Shown: piece after piece, positions 40,576 through 50,014 of the stretch
Layout: every line of letters starts with the position of its first letter
How positions within the stretch are numbered: the stretch's first letter is position 1
DNA from: Frateuria_A sp051900415
Lineage (GTDB): Bacteria; Pseudomonadota; Gammaproteobacteria; Xanthomonadales; Rhodanobacteraceae
Assembly: GCF_051900415.1 (NCBI RefSeq)
Contig: NZ_JBHZGL010000001.1
Location: 372,001 to 436,000 of the forward strand
Length of the DNA stretch: 64,000 nt
Reading direction: 5' to 3'
Notes under the pieces: model-generated
Database searches by the model: none
What the model was told of the DNA's origin: nothing
What the model saw: the letters and a program-made list of their open reading frames with translations, nothing else
Translations under genes and position numbers: made by a program

Positions 40576-43500
40576 ATGGCAGGCATGGCTGCCCTCTCCC
40601 CCGACGACCTGACCCGCGGCATTTCGGTGATCCGCGCCAGCCGGCTGGAGGCTCTGCTGGAACCGCTGGTAGCGCTGCTCGACGCGGCGCCGCCGGCCAA
40701 CGTGCTGGCGCCGCAGACGGTGATCGCCGCGCATCCGGGCATGCGCCACTGGCTGGCCGGGGCGCTGGCGCGCAAGCGCGGCGCGGGCGGGATCGTCGCC
40801 AACCTGCGCATCACCCTGCCGAGCAGCTGGCTGGACGAGCTGGCGCTCGGCGTGCTCGGCAGTGCCGCGGTGGCGCTGGCCCCGTACCGTCGCGACCGCC
40901 TGCGCTGGCGCATCCACGAGCTGCTGCCGGCGATCGACGACGCACAGGTGCGCGGCTACCTCGCCGGCGGCGATGCCGCGCGGCGCCGCTACCAGTTGGC
41001 CGACCGGCTGGCACGCCTGTACACGCAGTACCTGACCTACCGGCCCGACTGGCTGCAGGCGTGGGAGCGCGGGCGCGACGACCTGCCCGAGCCGACCTTC
41101 ATGGCGCCGCTGTGGCGCGAGTTGCATGCCGCGATCGGCACCCCGCATCGCGGCGAGCGGGTCGAGGCGCTGGTGCGCGAGCTGGCGCACCACCCGACAA
41201 AGCAGGCCACCGTCGAACCCCTGCACATCTTCGGCGTGAGCCACCTGGCGCCGGCCGAACTCGCGCTGCTGCGCGCCGTGGCGCGCGTGCGCCCGGTCGT
41301 GCTCTACGTGCCCGATCCGTGCCGCGAATACTGGGCCGGCCTGCGCGGCGAGCGCGCGCAACTGCGCGAGCTGGCCCGGCGGACCGATTTCACCGAGGCG
41401 TCCGAGCAATTCTTCCAGCAGCTTGGCCACCCGCTGCTGGCCGGCTGGGGCCGCATGGGTCAGCACTTCATGCTGAACCTGCAGGAGGTCGAGGACACCA
41501 TCCGCATGGACGTGCGTCACTGGCAGGACGAGCAGCCCGGCGCCTCCGGCGGCCTGCTGCAGCGGCTGCAGGAAAGCCTGCGTCAGCTCGATCCCGCGCG
41601 TGTCGCGCCGCTGGCCCGCGGCACCGAGGCGGCGATGGCCGACCGCTCGCTGCGCGTGCACCTGTGCCACACGCGCCTGCGCGAGCTCGAAGTGCTGCGC
41701 GACGTGCTGCTGCACGAGCTGGCCGAGCGGCCCGGGCTCAAGCCCTCCGACATCGTCGTCATGGCCCCGGACATCCAGGCCTACGTGCCGCTCTTGCCGG
41801 TGGTGTTCGGCGAGAGCGGCCGCGCGCACGGCCCGCTGCCCTACCACCTGGCCGACGTGGCGGTCGCCCGCACGCATCCGCTGCTGGAGGCGTTCAGCCG
41901 CCTGCTCGACGTGCCCGACGCGCGCCTGGGCGCGCCCGAGCTGCTCGATCTGCTGGAGGTCCCGGAGATCGCCCGTGCGCTGGCGCTTTCCGAAGACGAC
42001 CGCGAAACGCTCACCCGCTGGCTGCGCCAGAGCCGCGTGGCCTGGGCGCTGGATGGCGAGCACCGCGCGCGCTTCGGCGTGCCGGCGATCGAGGAAACCA
42101 CCTTCGCCTGGGGCATGGATCGGCTGCTCGCCGGCTACGCGATGGGCGACGATGCGGCGGGGCAGGGCGAGGCCTGGCGCCTGCCCGATGGCGAGCTGTG
42201 GCCGGTCGAGGGCGTGCACGGGCCGCAAGCGCAGGTGCTCGGCGCGCTCGACCGCCTGCTGCTGGAACTGGCCGCGCTGCAGCGCGATGCGGGCCAGCCG
42301 CGAACCGCCTCGGCCTGGTCCGCGCGGCTGGAGCAACTGCTCGACACGCTGTTCCGCATCGATACGCGCGACGGCCAGGCGGTCGAAGCGCTGTCGCTGC
42401 TGCGCCGCTTCATCCAGGCCACCGCCGCCGAAACCGCCGACTGCGGGCTCGACCCACAGCTCGACTTCACCGTGGTGCGCGACGTGCTGCGCGAGCGCCT
42501 GGCCGCCGCGCCGGAGCGCCAGCGCTTCCTGCTCGGCGGCGTCACCTTCTGCGGCATGGTTCCGCAGCGCGCGATCCCGTTCCAGGTGGTCGCCGTGCTG
42601 GGCCTGAACGACGGCGAGTTCCCGCGCAACGCCAGCGACGCCGGGCTCGACCTGATGGCCCGCCACCGCCGCCTGGGCGACCGCGACGTGCGCAGCGACG
42701 ACCGCTACCTGTTCCTGGAAACGGTGATGGCCGCGCGCGAGCTCTTGCACCTGTCCTACCTCGCCGAGGGCGTGCGCGACGGCAAGCCGCGCAACCCGGC
42801 CGCGCCACTGGCAGAGCTGATGCAGTTCCTCGACGAGCAGGCGCAGCTGCGCACGGTCGAGCCGGACATCGACGAGCAGCCGCTCGCGCCGGGCGCGACG
42901 CGCACGTTCCGCCGGCCGTGGCGGGTGCGCCATCCGCTGCAGCCGTTCGACGCGCGCTACTTCGACGGCAGCGATCCGCGGCTGTGCTGCTACGACGCCG
43001 GCTTCGCCGCGATGCGCGCAGGCGGCGAGGGGCCGCGCCCGTTCCTTGGCGGTGCGCCGGCGCAGGCCGCCGGGCCCGATGCAGGGCCGATTCCGCTGCG
43101 TGAAGTGAAGGCATGGTTCCGAGACCCCTCGCGGCAGGTCCTGGCCGGGCAGCTGCACGTGCGGCTGGATGCGCTGGAGGACGATCGCCTGCAGGGCCGC
43201 GAGGCGCTGCAGGCCAGCGTCTCGGCGCTGGAGCGCGTGCCGCAGCGGCTGTTCTTCGAAGCGCTGGAAAACGGCTTTGAACTGCCCGAGCAGGCACCGG
43301 CCTGGTTGCGCCTGGGCGGCGTGCTGCCGCCGGGACGCATCGGTCTGGACGCCTGGACGGCCGAACGCGCCAAGGTGCAGACCCTGCTCGCGCGCGCCGC
43401 CGACCACCCCTTGTTCGCCGGCGCGCTGCCGGCACGCACACCGCTGACGTTGCAGGAACCGGTGGCCGGCCTCTCGCTCGAAGGGACGCTCGATCGCGTG

Positions 43501-44046
43501 TGGAGCACCGGCGATGCGCGCTGGCAGTTCGAGGTCTATCCGGGCAAGAGCGAGGACAAGCTCGGCTTCCGCGAGCTGGTGCCGTTCTTCATCGAGTGGG
43601 CGCTGCTGCGCCTGGCCACCGAGCCGTCCGTGCCGGTGCACGCCTGCCTGCTCACCGACGGTGCCGAGCACGCCCGGGAAGCGATGTTCAACGACTGGGA
43701 CGAGACCTGCCGCGTCGCCGACGCAATCACCGCGCAGGCGATGCGCGCGGACCTGGCCGCCCGCGTCGGTGCCTTGCTCGAGCTGTGGCGGCAGGCGCAG
43801 CGCTACCCGGTGCCGTACTTCCCCAGGACCAGCTGGGCCGCGCTGGACGAACGGCTCGACAAGGCCCAGCAGGCCTGGGCCGGCAGCCACGGCCATCCCG
43901 GCGAGCGCGACTACGCGCCGGGCTACGCCTGGCTGCTCGCCGGTGACGCCGATTTCTCGCCGGACCAGCCCGCGTTCGCCGAGCTGCAGGCCTTCGCCCA
44001 ACGCCTGCTTGGCCTGATCAACCTCAACGTGGCGGTGGCCGCATGA
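40576..44046 (+). CDS. recC: Exodeoxyribonuclease V gamma subunit
   Basis: A 1156-residue protein, close to the usual length of RecC. It opens SPDDLTRGISVIRASRLEALLEPL, and has LPSSWLDELALGVLG..., FGVSHLAPAELALLRAVARVRPVVLYVPDPCREYW, GPLPYHLADVAVA, LLGGVTFCGMVPQRAIPFQVVAVLGLNDGEFPR and a helicase-like inactive second half. RecC recognises Chi and holds the RecBCD complex together. The start is ATG 40576 (ATG 40585 is possible). Its end overlaps recB by four bases (ATGA), indicating coupled translation. Confidence 0.97.
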   Translation: MAGMAALSPDDLTRGISVIRASRLEALLEPLVALLDAAPPANVLAPQTVIAAHPGMRHWLAGALARKRGAGGIVANLRITLPSSWLDELALGVLGSAAVALAPYRRDRLRWRIHELLPAIDDAQVRGYLAGGDAARRRYQLADRLARLYTQYLTYRPDWLQAWERGRDDLPEPTFMAPLWRELHAAIGTPHRGERVEALVRELAHHPTKQATVEPLHIFGVSHLAPAELALLRAVARVRPVVLYVPDPCREYWAGLRGERAQLRELARRTDFTEASEQFFQQLGHPLLAGWGRMGQHFMLNLQEVEDTIRMDVRHWQDEQPGASGGLLQRLQESLRQLDPARVAPLARGTEAAMADRSLRVHLCHTRLRELEVLRDVLLHELAERPGLKPSDIVVMAPDIQAYVPLLPVVFGESGRAHGPLPYHLADVAVARTHPLLEAFSRLLDVPDARLGAPELLDLLEVPEIARALALSEDDRETLTRWLRQSRVAWALDGEHRARFGVPAIEETTFAWGMDRLLAGYAMGDDAAGQGEAWRLPDGELWPVEGVHGPQAQVLGALDRLLLELAALQRDAGQPRTASAWSARLEQLLDTLFRIDTRDGQAVEALSLLRRFIQATAAETADCGLDPQLDFTVVRDVLRERLAAAPERQRFLLGGVTFCGMVPQRAIPFQVVAVLGLNDGEFPRNASDAGLDLMARHRRLGDRDVRSDDRYLFLETVMAARELLHLSYLAEGVRDGKPRNPAAPLAELMQFLDEQAQLRTVEPDIDEQPLAPGATRTFRRPWRVRHPLQPFDARYFDGSDPRLCCYDAGFAAMRAGGEGPRPFLGGAPAQAAGPDAGPIPLREVKAWFRDPSRQVLAGQLHVRLDALEDDRLQGREALQASVSALERVPQRLFFEALENGFELPEQAPAWLRLGGVLPPGRIGLDAWTAERAKVQTLLARAADHPLFAGALPARTPLTLQEPVAGLSLEGTLDRVWSTGDARWQFEVYPGKSEDKLGFRELVPFFIEWALLRLATEPSVPVHACLLTDGAEHAREAMFNDWDETCRVADAITAQAMRADLAARVGALLELWRQAQRYPVPYFPRTSWAALDERLDKAQQAWAGSHGHPGERDYAPGYAWLLAGDADFSPDQPAFAELQAFAQRLLGLINLNVAVAA

Positions 44047-47000
44047 ACGCCACCGTCGTCGAAAGCTGGACCGCGCTGGACCTGGCCAGCCCCGGCCGCA
44101 CGCTGATCGAAGCCAGCGCCGGCACCGGCAAGACCTGGACGATCTCGGTGCTGTACCTGCGCCTGCTGCTGGAGCAGGGGCTCTCGCCCGCGCAGATCGT
44201 GGTCACCACGTTTACCGATGCCGCCGCGCAGGAACTGCGCGAGCGCCTGCGCGGCCGGCTGGCCTGGGCCGAAGACCAGGCGCTGGCGTGGCCGGTCGAA
44301 ACGCCCACCGATGCGCCGGCCGACATCGCCTGGCTGCACGCGCGCTGGCATGCCGATCCGGCGCAGGCCGGTCGCGACCGCCTGCGCCTGCGGCTTGCCC
44401 TGGCCGATTTGGATCGTGCGCCGGTCACCACGCTGCATGGCCTGTGCAAGCGCATCCTGGACGACTACCCGTTCGAAAGCGGCGCCAGCCTGCAGGCCGG
44501 CGAGCTGGTCTCGGCCGACGCCTTGCTGGACGAATGGGCCGAGGACCTGTGGCGCCAGCTGCAGCAGGGCGCTGCACCGCCGCCACCGACCGCGCCGGCC
44601 TCGCTGGGCGAGCTGCGCCGGTTGCTCCGCGCCTACCTGCAACCGGGCGTGGCGCTGTGGACGCCGGACGCGGACGAGCTGGCGCGGCTGCTGCCGGCCG
44701 AACGCGCGGACGCGCTCGAGGCGCTGGCCGATCGCGCCGACGTGTTCCTGCCGCGCAAGTCGGCGCTGCGCAACGCGCTGCGCGCCTTCGCCGGCTGGCT
44801 GCGCGAGCGTGGCCAGGAGCTCAAGGACTCCACCCTCAAGAACCTCGCCGCCACGCCCTGGGACGACCAACTGCAACCGCACGTGTGGGACAGCCCCGAC
44901 GACGCGGCGCTGCTTCGCTTCGTCGGCGGCGCCTGCCGCGCGCTCGGCTACGCCCTGCACGCCGACCACGTGCGCGCGTGGCAGGGCTGGCTGGCCCAGG
45001 TCGATGCCTGGCGCGCCGAACGTCTGGCCGCACGCGGCCAGCTCACCTTCGACGAACTCATCGCACGCGTCGGCGACGCGCTGGCCCGGCCCGATGGATG
45101 CCTTGCCGCGCGCCTGTTCGCCGAGTGGCCGGTCGCGCTGGTGGATGAGTTCCAGGACACCGACGCGCAGCAGTACGCCATCCTCGATGCCATCTACCGC
45201 GAGCGCGACGGTGCTGCGCGCGGCCGGCTGGTGATGATCGGCGATCCCAAGCAGGCGATCTACCGCTTCCGCGGCGGCGACATCCGCGCCTACTTGGCCG
45301 CCGCCGACACGGCCGACGAAGTGCTGCGGCTGGATGTGAGCCAGCGCTCCGCCAGTGCGCTGGTCGAGGCAACCAACCAGTTCTACGCGCTGGTCGGCGA
45401 AGCGCTCGGCCGTGCGCCCGATACGCCGATCCGCTACGAGCCGGTCCACGCCGCCGGCCGCCGCGACCGCGCACCGCTGACGGTCGATGGCGCGCCCCTT
45501 GCGCAACCACTGCAACTGCACTTCAACACCGAGCTTCCCGACAGCGCGCCGGCCCGCCGCCGCGCCGCGCTGGAAGCCTGCGCCGCGCAGATCGCCGCGA
45601 TGCTGGGCGAGGGCCGCCACCGCATCGGCGAGGCTCCGCTGGCACCCGGCGACATCGCCGTGCTGCTGCCGGGCAACGCGGACATCACCACGCTGCGCAC
45701 GCTGTTGCAGCGCTACCGCGTGCCTTGCGTTGGCGCCGGCCGCAGCAGCGTGTTCGAGCTGCCGGTGGCGCGCGAGCTGCACGTGCTGCTGCATGCCGTC
45801 GAACACGCCAGCGACGAGGGCGCGGTGCGCGCCGCGCTGGCCACGCGGCTGTATGGCCTGGACTACGCCACGCTCAAGGCGCTGCGCGACCAACCCGATG
45901 CGTGGCTCGCCTACGAACAGGAATTCGCCGCCTGGCGCACGCGCTGGCAGCGCGAGGGCGTGCTCGCCGTGGTGCGTGCACTGATCGAACGCGCCGCGCC
46001 GCGGCTGCTCGCCGGCGATGACGGTGAGCGCGCGCTCACCGACCTGCGCCACCTGGGTGAGCTGCTGCAGGCGCAGGCCGAGACCATGCCGGGCGCCGCG
46101 CAGTTGCTGGACTGGCTGGCCCGCCAGCGCGACGGCGAGGACGCGGGCGGCGACGCGGCCGAGGAGCGCCAGCTGCGCATCGAATCGGACGCGCGCCGGG
46201 TCCGCCTGATGACCCTGCACGCCAGCAAGGGCCTGGAATTCCCGGTGGTGTTCCTGCCGCTGATGTGGAACCACTGCCGTAACGACAAGGACACCGACGT
46301 GGTCATCCACGAGCCGCTGTGCGACCGGCGCGTGGTCGGCTTCGGCAAGGCGGCCAAGGCGCAGTACGACGCCGAGGGCCAGGACGAGCGCTTCCGCGTG
46401 CTGTACGTGGCGCTGACCCGCGCGATCCATGCCTGCCATGTCTACGCCCTGCCGCCGGACCGCCCCGCCGACGGCAAGCGGCACAAGGACGGCACGCCCA
46501 GCGCAGCGCGCAAGGACCCCGAGCGCGCGCCGCTGGATGCGGCGGTCGAACGCCTGCTGCAACGGCAGCAGGCAGGCGGGGACCTCGCCACCCTCGCGCC
46601 GCGGCTGGCCTGGTCGACCGCGGGCTGGCCATGGCAGGCCGCGCCCCTGCCGCAGGCGCAGGACGACGCCCCCGTGCGCCAGGCCCGCCCGTTGCCATCG
46701 GTCCGACCGATGGCGCAGGTCTACAGCTTCTCCAACCTCACCCGCGGCGCGCACGCCGGCGCGCTGGAAGACCAGGCCGCCAGCGACGAGGCGGCACCGC
46801 CTTCCGCGGACGACGCGCTGGCAGACGTCGCGCCGCGCGCGGCAGCGCACCCGGAACTGCTCGCGCTGGCCGGCGTGCGCGGCGCGGACATCGGCAACGC
46901 GATGCACGCGATGTTCGAGCTGCGCGCCATCGGCCAGCCGATGGAGGCGCAGCACGCGCTGATCGACCGCTGCCTGCGCGAATTCGGCGTGCGGCTGGAC

Positions 47001-47597
47001 GAGGCCGGGCGCGAGGCCTTCATCGCGCGCCTCGCGCGCCGGCTGCAGGCCAACCTCGACACGCCGCTGCTGCCCGGCCTGCGCCTGGGCGCATTGCCGG
47101 CGCACCGGCAGCTGGCCGAGATGGAATTCCACTACGCGCTCGACGATGCCTCGATGGCCGCCCTGCGCGAGGCCTGCACCGCGCTGGGCGAACCGACGCT
47201 GGTGCCCTTCGCCAGCAGTGGCCACCTGCGCGGGCGCATGACCGGCAAGATCGACCTGATCCTCGAACACGACGGCCGCTACCTGGTGCTCGACTACAAG
47301 AGCAACTACCTGGGCGAGCACGTCGAGGACTATCTGCCCGGCGCGCTGGCGGCGGCGATGGATGCGCACCACTACCGCTTCCAGGCGCTGCTCTACACCG
47401 TGGCGCTCGATCGCATGCTGCGCCAGCGCCTGTCCGGCTACACCCGTGAGCGGCACCTGGGCGAGTCGATCTACCTGTTCGTGCGCGCGGTGGGCTTGGG
47501 CGCGGACGCCGGCGTGTGGCGCCATCGCTTCGACGATGCGCTGATCGAGGCGGTCGACAACGCGCTGGCCGGCCGCGAGCTGGAGGTCGTCGCATGA
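44043..47597 (+). CDS. recB: Exodeoxyribonuclease V beta subunit
   Basis: An 1184-residue helicase-nuclease. Walker A is EASAGTGKTWTI near residue 25; helicase motif LVDEFQDTDAQQYAIL (II), GDPKQAIYRFRGGDI (III) and VRLMTLHASKGLEFPVVFL (V) follow. The C-terminal nuclease holds GKIDLILEHDGRYLVLDYKSN with the metal-binding Asp-Asp-Lys set. It unwinds and degrades DNA from double-strand ends until Chi. Start and stop overlap recC and recD by ATGA, so the three subunits are made together. The order recC-recB-recD is as expected for gammaproteobacteria, without ptrA. Confidence 0.98.
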   Translation: MNATVVESWTALDLASPGRTLIEASAGTGKTWTISVLYLRLLLEQGLSPAQIVVTTFTDAAAQELRERLRGRLAWAEDQALAWPVETPTDAPADIAWLHARWHADPAQAGRDRLRLRLALADLDRAPVTTLHGLCKRILDDYPFESGASLQAGELVSADALLDEWAEDLWRQLQQGAAPPPPTAPASLGELRRLLRAYLQPGVALWTPDADELARLLPAERADALEALADRADVFLPRKSALRNALRAFAGWLRERGQELKDSTLKNLAATPWDDQLQPHVWDSPDDAALLRFVGGACRALGYALHADHVRAWQGWLAQVDAWRAERLAARGQLTFDELIARVGDALARPDGCLAARLFAEWPVALVDEFQDTDAQQYAILDAIYRERDGAARGRLVMIGDPKQAIYRFRGGDIRAYLAAADTADEVLRLDVSQRSASALVEATNQFYALVGEALGRAPDTPIRYEPVHAAGRRDRAPLTVDGAPLAQPLQLHFNTELPDSAPARRRAALEACAAQIAAMLGEGRHRIGEAPLAPGDIAVLLPGNADITTLRTLLQRYRVPCVGAGRSSVFELPVARELHVLLHAVEHASDEGAVRAALATRLYGLDYATLKALRDQPDAWLAYEQEFAAWRTRWQREGVLAVVRALIERAAPRLLAGDDGERALTDLRHLGELLQAQAETMPGAAQLLDWLARQRDGEDAGGDAAEERQLRIESDARRVRLMTLHASKGLEFPVVFLPLMWNHCRNDKDTDVVIHEPLCDRRVVGFGKAAKAQYDAEGQDERFRVLYVALTRAIHACHVYALPPDRPADGKRHKDGTPSAARKDPERAPLDAAVERLLQRQQAGGDLATLAPRLAWSTAGWPWQAAPLPQAQDDAPVRQARPLPSVRPMAQVYSFSNLTRGAHAGALEDQAASDEAAPPSADDALADVAPRAAAHPELLALAGVRGADIGNAMHAMFELRAIGQPMEAQHALIDRCLREFGVRLDEAGREAFIARLARRLQANLDTPLLPGLRLGALPAHRQLAEMEFHYALDDASMAALREACTALGEPTLVPFASSGHLRGRMTGKIDLILEHDGRYLVLDYKSNYLGEHVEDYLPGALAAAMDAHHYRFQALLYTVALDRMLRQRLSGYTRERHLGESIYLFVRAVGLGADAGVWRHRFDDALIEAVDNALAGRELEVVA

Positions 47598-49426
47598 GCG
47601 CCTACCGCTTCCAGCGCGCCCCCGCGGAACTGGCCGACGCGCCCTGGCGCCCGCTCGACCGCGCGCTGCTGCGCTGGACGCTGGCACACGGCGGCTCGCC
47701 GCTGGTCGCGCGGCTGGCGGCGTGGACCAGCTTTGCCGACGGCGAGGGCGACACCGCGCTGCCATTGGCGGGCGACCAGGCGGGGCGCCACGGCGCGCCG
47801 GTGCTCGCGCCCGACGAACTGGCTGCCGTGCGCAGCGACCCACTGGTGAGCGACGGCAGTGCACCCGCGCCGTTCGTGCTCGACGCGCACGACCGTTTCT
47901 ACCTGTGGCGCAACCACGCCGACGAAGTCGCGGTCGCGCAACAGCTGCGCATGCGCCGCGAGACGGGCAGCAACGTGGCCGTGGACGAGGCTACGCTGGA
48001 TGAGTTGTTCGTCGGCGTGCGCAGCGAAGCGGTCGCGCGCCAGCGCCAGGCGGTGGCGCAGGTCGGCCGGCGCAAGCTGTTCGTGCTCACCGGCGGCCCG
48101 GGCACCGGCAAGACCACCACCGTGCTGCGCATGCTGCTGATGCTGCAGCACCTGGACCCCGGCAAGGCCCCGACCATCCAGGTCGGTGCGCCCACCGGCA
48201 AGGCGGCGCAACGGCTCGTGCAATCGCTGCGGCAGGGCAAGCAGGCGCTGCAGGCGACCCTGCCCAACGCTTGGCGGTCGCGGCTGGAGCGCATCCCCGA
48301 TAGCGAGGCGCTGACGCTCCATCGCATGCTCGCCTACGATCCGCGCCGCAACCGCTTCGGCCGGCATGCCGCGCACTCCCTGGCCGCCGACATCGTGGTG
48401 GTCGACGAGGCCTCGATGATCGACCTGGCGCTGCTGCGCGCACTGCTCGACGCGGTGCGCCCCGATGCGACCCTGGTGCTGGTGGGCGACGCCGACCAGC
48501 TCACCTCGGTGGCGGCCGGCTCGGTGCTGATGGACGTGGTGGCGGCGATGGAGGCCGAACGTGCGCCGGACATCGTGCGCCTCGAACACAGCTTCCGCGC
48601 CGGACAACAGCTCGTTCCGCTCAATCGCGCCGTGCGCGCGGGTGATGCGAGCGCGCTGCGGGAGGCCGTGGCGCATTCGGGCGGGCACGTACAGTGGGCC
48701 CGCGTCGATGACGCGACGCAACTGCGCCGCGAGCTGACCCGTTGGGCCGAAGCGCTGGCGTGCCTGCCGGTACGCCCGGTCCTGCCCGCCCACCACGCAG
48801 AGCGGGAGGAGGCCGGCGCCGAGCGCAGCACCCTCGCGCTGCAGGCGCTGCACGCCCTGGCGCGGCGCCAGTTGCTCTGCGCGCTGCGCGAGGACGGCTT
48901 CGGTGCGCTGGCGCTCAACGGCTGGATCGAGCAGCGCCTCAAGCAGGCCTGGGGCGTGCCGGAGGATCGCGTGTGGTACCCGGGCCGCGCCGTGCTGGTC
49001 ACGCGCAACGACTACGCCACGCGGCTGTACAACGGCGACGTGGGCCTGTGCCTGGCCGACGCCGACGGCGTGCTGCGCGTGTGGTTCGAAACCACCACCG
49101 CCGACGGGCAGCCGGGTGCGCGCAGCTTTGCTCCCGGCACGTTGCCGGCGCACGAGGGCGCTTTCGCGATCACCATCCACAAGAGCCAGGGTTCGGAGTA
49201 CGACGAGGTTGCCGTGCTGCTGCCGCCGGATCCGGAGAGCCGCATCCTGTCGCGGCAGTTGCTCTACACCGGGTTATCGCGGGCGAAGAAAGCGGCGTTG
49301 CTGTGGTCGTCCGAGGCCGCGCTGGACGCGGCGCTGGCGCGGCCGGTGCGGCGCGCCGGCGGACTGGCCGATCGGCTGGCGGGCGCGGCTCCCGTCGAGG
49401 CGCCGCAGCAGCTCGCGCTGCTGTAG
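47594..49426 (+). CDS. recD: Exodeoxyribonuclease V alpha subunit
   Basis: A 610-residue helicase of superfamily 1B. Walker A is TGGPGTGKTTTVLR (about residues 167-175), motif II is IVVVDEASMIDLALL, with GAPTGKAAQRL (Ia), LVGDADQLTSVAAGSVL (III) and AITIHKSQGSEYDEVAVLLP (V) and a terminal LYTGLSRAKK (VI). It is the fast 5'-3' motor of RecBCD. ATG 47594 overlaps recB's TGA. Its stop TAG (49424-49426) is part of the first arm of a REP palindrome, so the gene end was probably rewritten when the REP arrived. Confidence 0.98.
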   Translation: MSAYRFQRAPAELADAPWRPLDRALLRWTLAHGGSPLVARLAAWTSFADGEGDTALPLAGDQAGRHGAPVLAPDELAAVRSDPLVSDGSAPAPFVLDAHDRFYLWRNHADEVAVAQQLRMRRETGSNVAVDEATLDELFVGVRSEAVARQRQAVAQVGRRKLFVLTGGPGTGKTTTVLRMLLMLQHLDPGKAPTIQVGAPTGKAAQRLVQSLRQGKQALQATLPNAWRSRLERIPDSEALTLHRMLAYDPRRNRFGRHAAHSLAADIVVVDEASMIDLALLRALLDAVRPDATLVLVGDADQLTSVAAGSVLMDVVAAMEAERAPDIVRLEHSFRAGQQLVPLNRAVRAGDASALREAVAHSGGHVQWARVDDATQLRRELTRWAEALACLPVRPVLPAHHAEREEAGAERSTLALQALHALARRQLLCALREDGFGALALNGWIEQRLKQAWGVPEDRVWYPGRAVLVTRNDYATRLYNGDVGLCLADADGVLRVWFETTTADGQPGARSFAPGTLPAHEGAFAITIHKSQGSEYDEVAVLLPPDPESRILSRQLLYTGLSRAKKAALLWSSEAALDAALARPVRRAGGLADRLAGAAPVEAPQQLALL

Positions 49427-49480
49427 GAGCGCCCTCGGGCGCGAGCGCCATCCTTGTCGCGCCCAAGTGCGCTCCTACAG
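49421..49480. repeat. REP palindrome, class C variant, 3' end of recD
   Basis: Arms 49421-49444 (CTGTAGGAGCGCCCTCGGGC...) and 49457-49480 (...CGCTCCTACAG), a variant with CCCTCGGGCG in place of CACCTGTGCG. It overlaps the last codon and TAG stop of recD and opens the cluster of repeats that runs to 50000. Confidence 0.88.
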
Positions 49481-49482
49481 GA

Positions 49483-49620
49483 GGCCTGCATGGGTCATTC
49501 CCGCAGGAACGGCTGCGCGATCTCGCCACCGTCCAGCGCGCTCGCGCTCGTTGCGGTGCTTGGCAGGCACGATCAGGTGCGGTTTCGGCCAGCGCACGAT
49601 AAACCGCAGCAGCTCGCGCT
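49483..49620 (-). pseudogene. Decayed copy of the serine hydrolase 3' end, copy 1
   Basis: This segment shares blocks with the true gene end at 50004-50130: GGCCTGCATGGGTCATTCC, GCAGGAACGGCTGCGCGATCT, GCTCGTTGCGGT and TTCGGCCAGCGCACGAT. The parts between have drifted or shortened, so no reading frame survives. It is a remnant of the C-terminal coding region of the gene at 50015-51061, bounded by REP palindromes. Confidence 0.8.
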
Positions 49621-49621
49621 G

Positions 49622-49679
49622 CTGTAGGAGCGCCCTCGGGCGCGACCGCCATTCTTGTCGCGCCCAAGGGCGCTCCTAC
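49622..49679. repeat. REP palindrome, class C variant, in tandem cluster
   Basis: Same CCCTCGGGCG variant as at 49421, arms about 49622-49644 and 49657-49679. It separates the two decayed gene fragments. With those fragments it forms a unit of about 231 bases repeated in tandem (gcaggaacgg at 49503 and again at 49734). Confidence 0.88.
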
Positions 49680-49707
49680 TGGGCGGGCTGACGCGCGTGA
49701 CGAACCC

Positions 49708-49850
49708 TGTAGGAGCCTGCATGGTTCATTCCTGCAGGAACGGCTGCGCGATCTCGCCACCGTCCAGCGCGCTCGCGCTCGTTGCTGTGCTTGGCAGGCA
49801 CGATCAGGTGCGGTTTCGGCCAGCGCACGATAAGCCGCAGCAGCTCGCGC
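49708..49850 (-). pseudogene. Decayed copy of the serine hydrolase 3' end, copy 2
   Basis: A second fragment almost identical to copy 1 at 49483-49620 (231 bases apart, only a few changes), so it arose by tandem duplication of fragment plus REP after the first fragment had already decayed. It again lacks an open frame. A REP half-arm, TGTAGGAGC, lies at its left end. Confidence 0.8.
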
Positions 49851-49852
49851 CG

Positions 49853-49911
49853 CTGTAGGAGCGCCCTCGGGCGCGACCGCCATCCTTGTCGCGCCCAAGG
49901 GCGCTCCTACG
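49853..49911. repeat. REP palindrome, class C variant, second tandem unit
   Basis: Arms about 49853-49876 and 49888-49911, same variant as the copy 231 bases upstream, as expected from the tandem duplication. Confidence 0.88.
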
Positions 49912-49937
49912 GGGTGGGCTGACGCGCGTGACGAACC

Positions 49938-50000
49938 CTGTAGGAGCGCACCTGTGCGCGACCGCGGACATCACGGTCGCGCACAGGTGCGCTCCTACAG
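49938..50000. repeat. REP palindrome, class C, perfect
   Basis: Perfect 27-base arms 49938-49964 and 49974-50000 (CTGTAGGAGCGCACCTGTGC type) with a 9-base spacer. It lies 14 bases beyond the stop codon of the serine hydrolase gene (50015), where it can end or protect that mRNA. Confidence 0.95.
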
Positions 50001-50014
50001 GAGGCCTGCATGGG

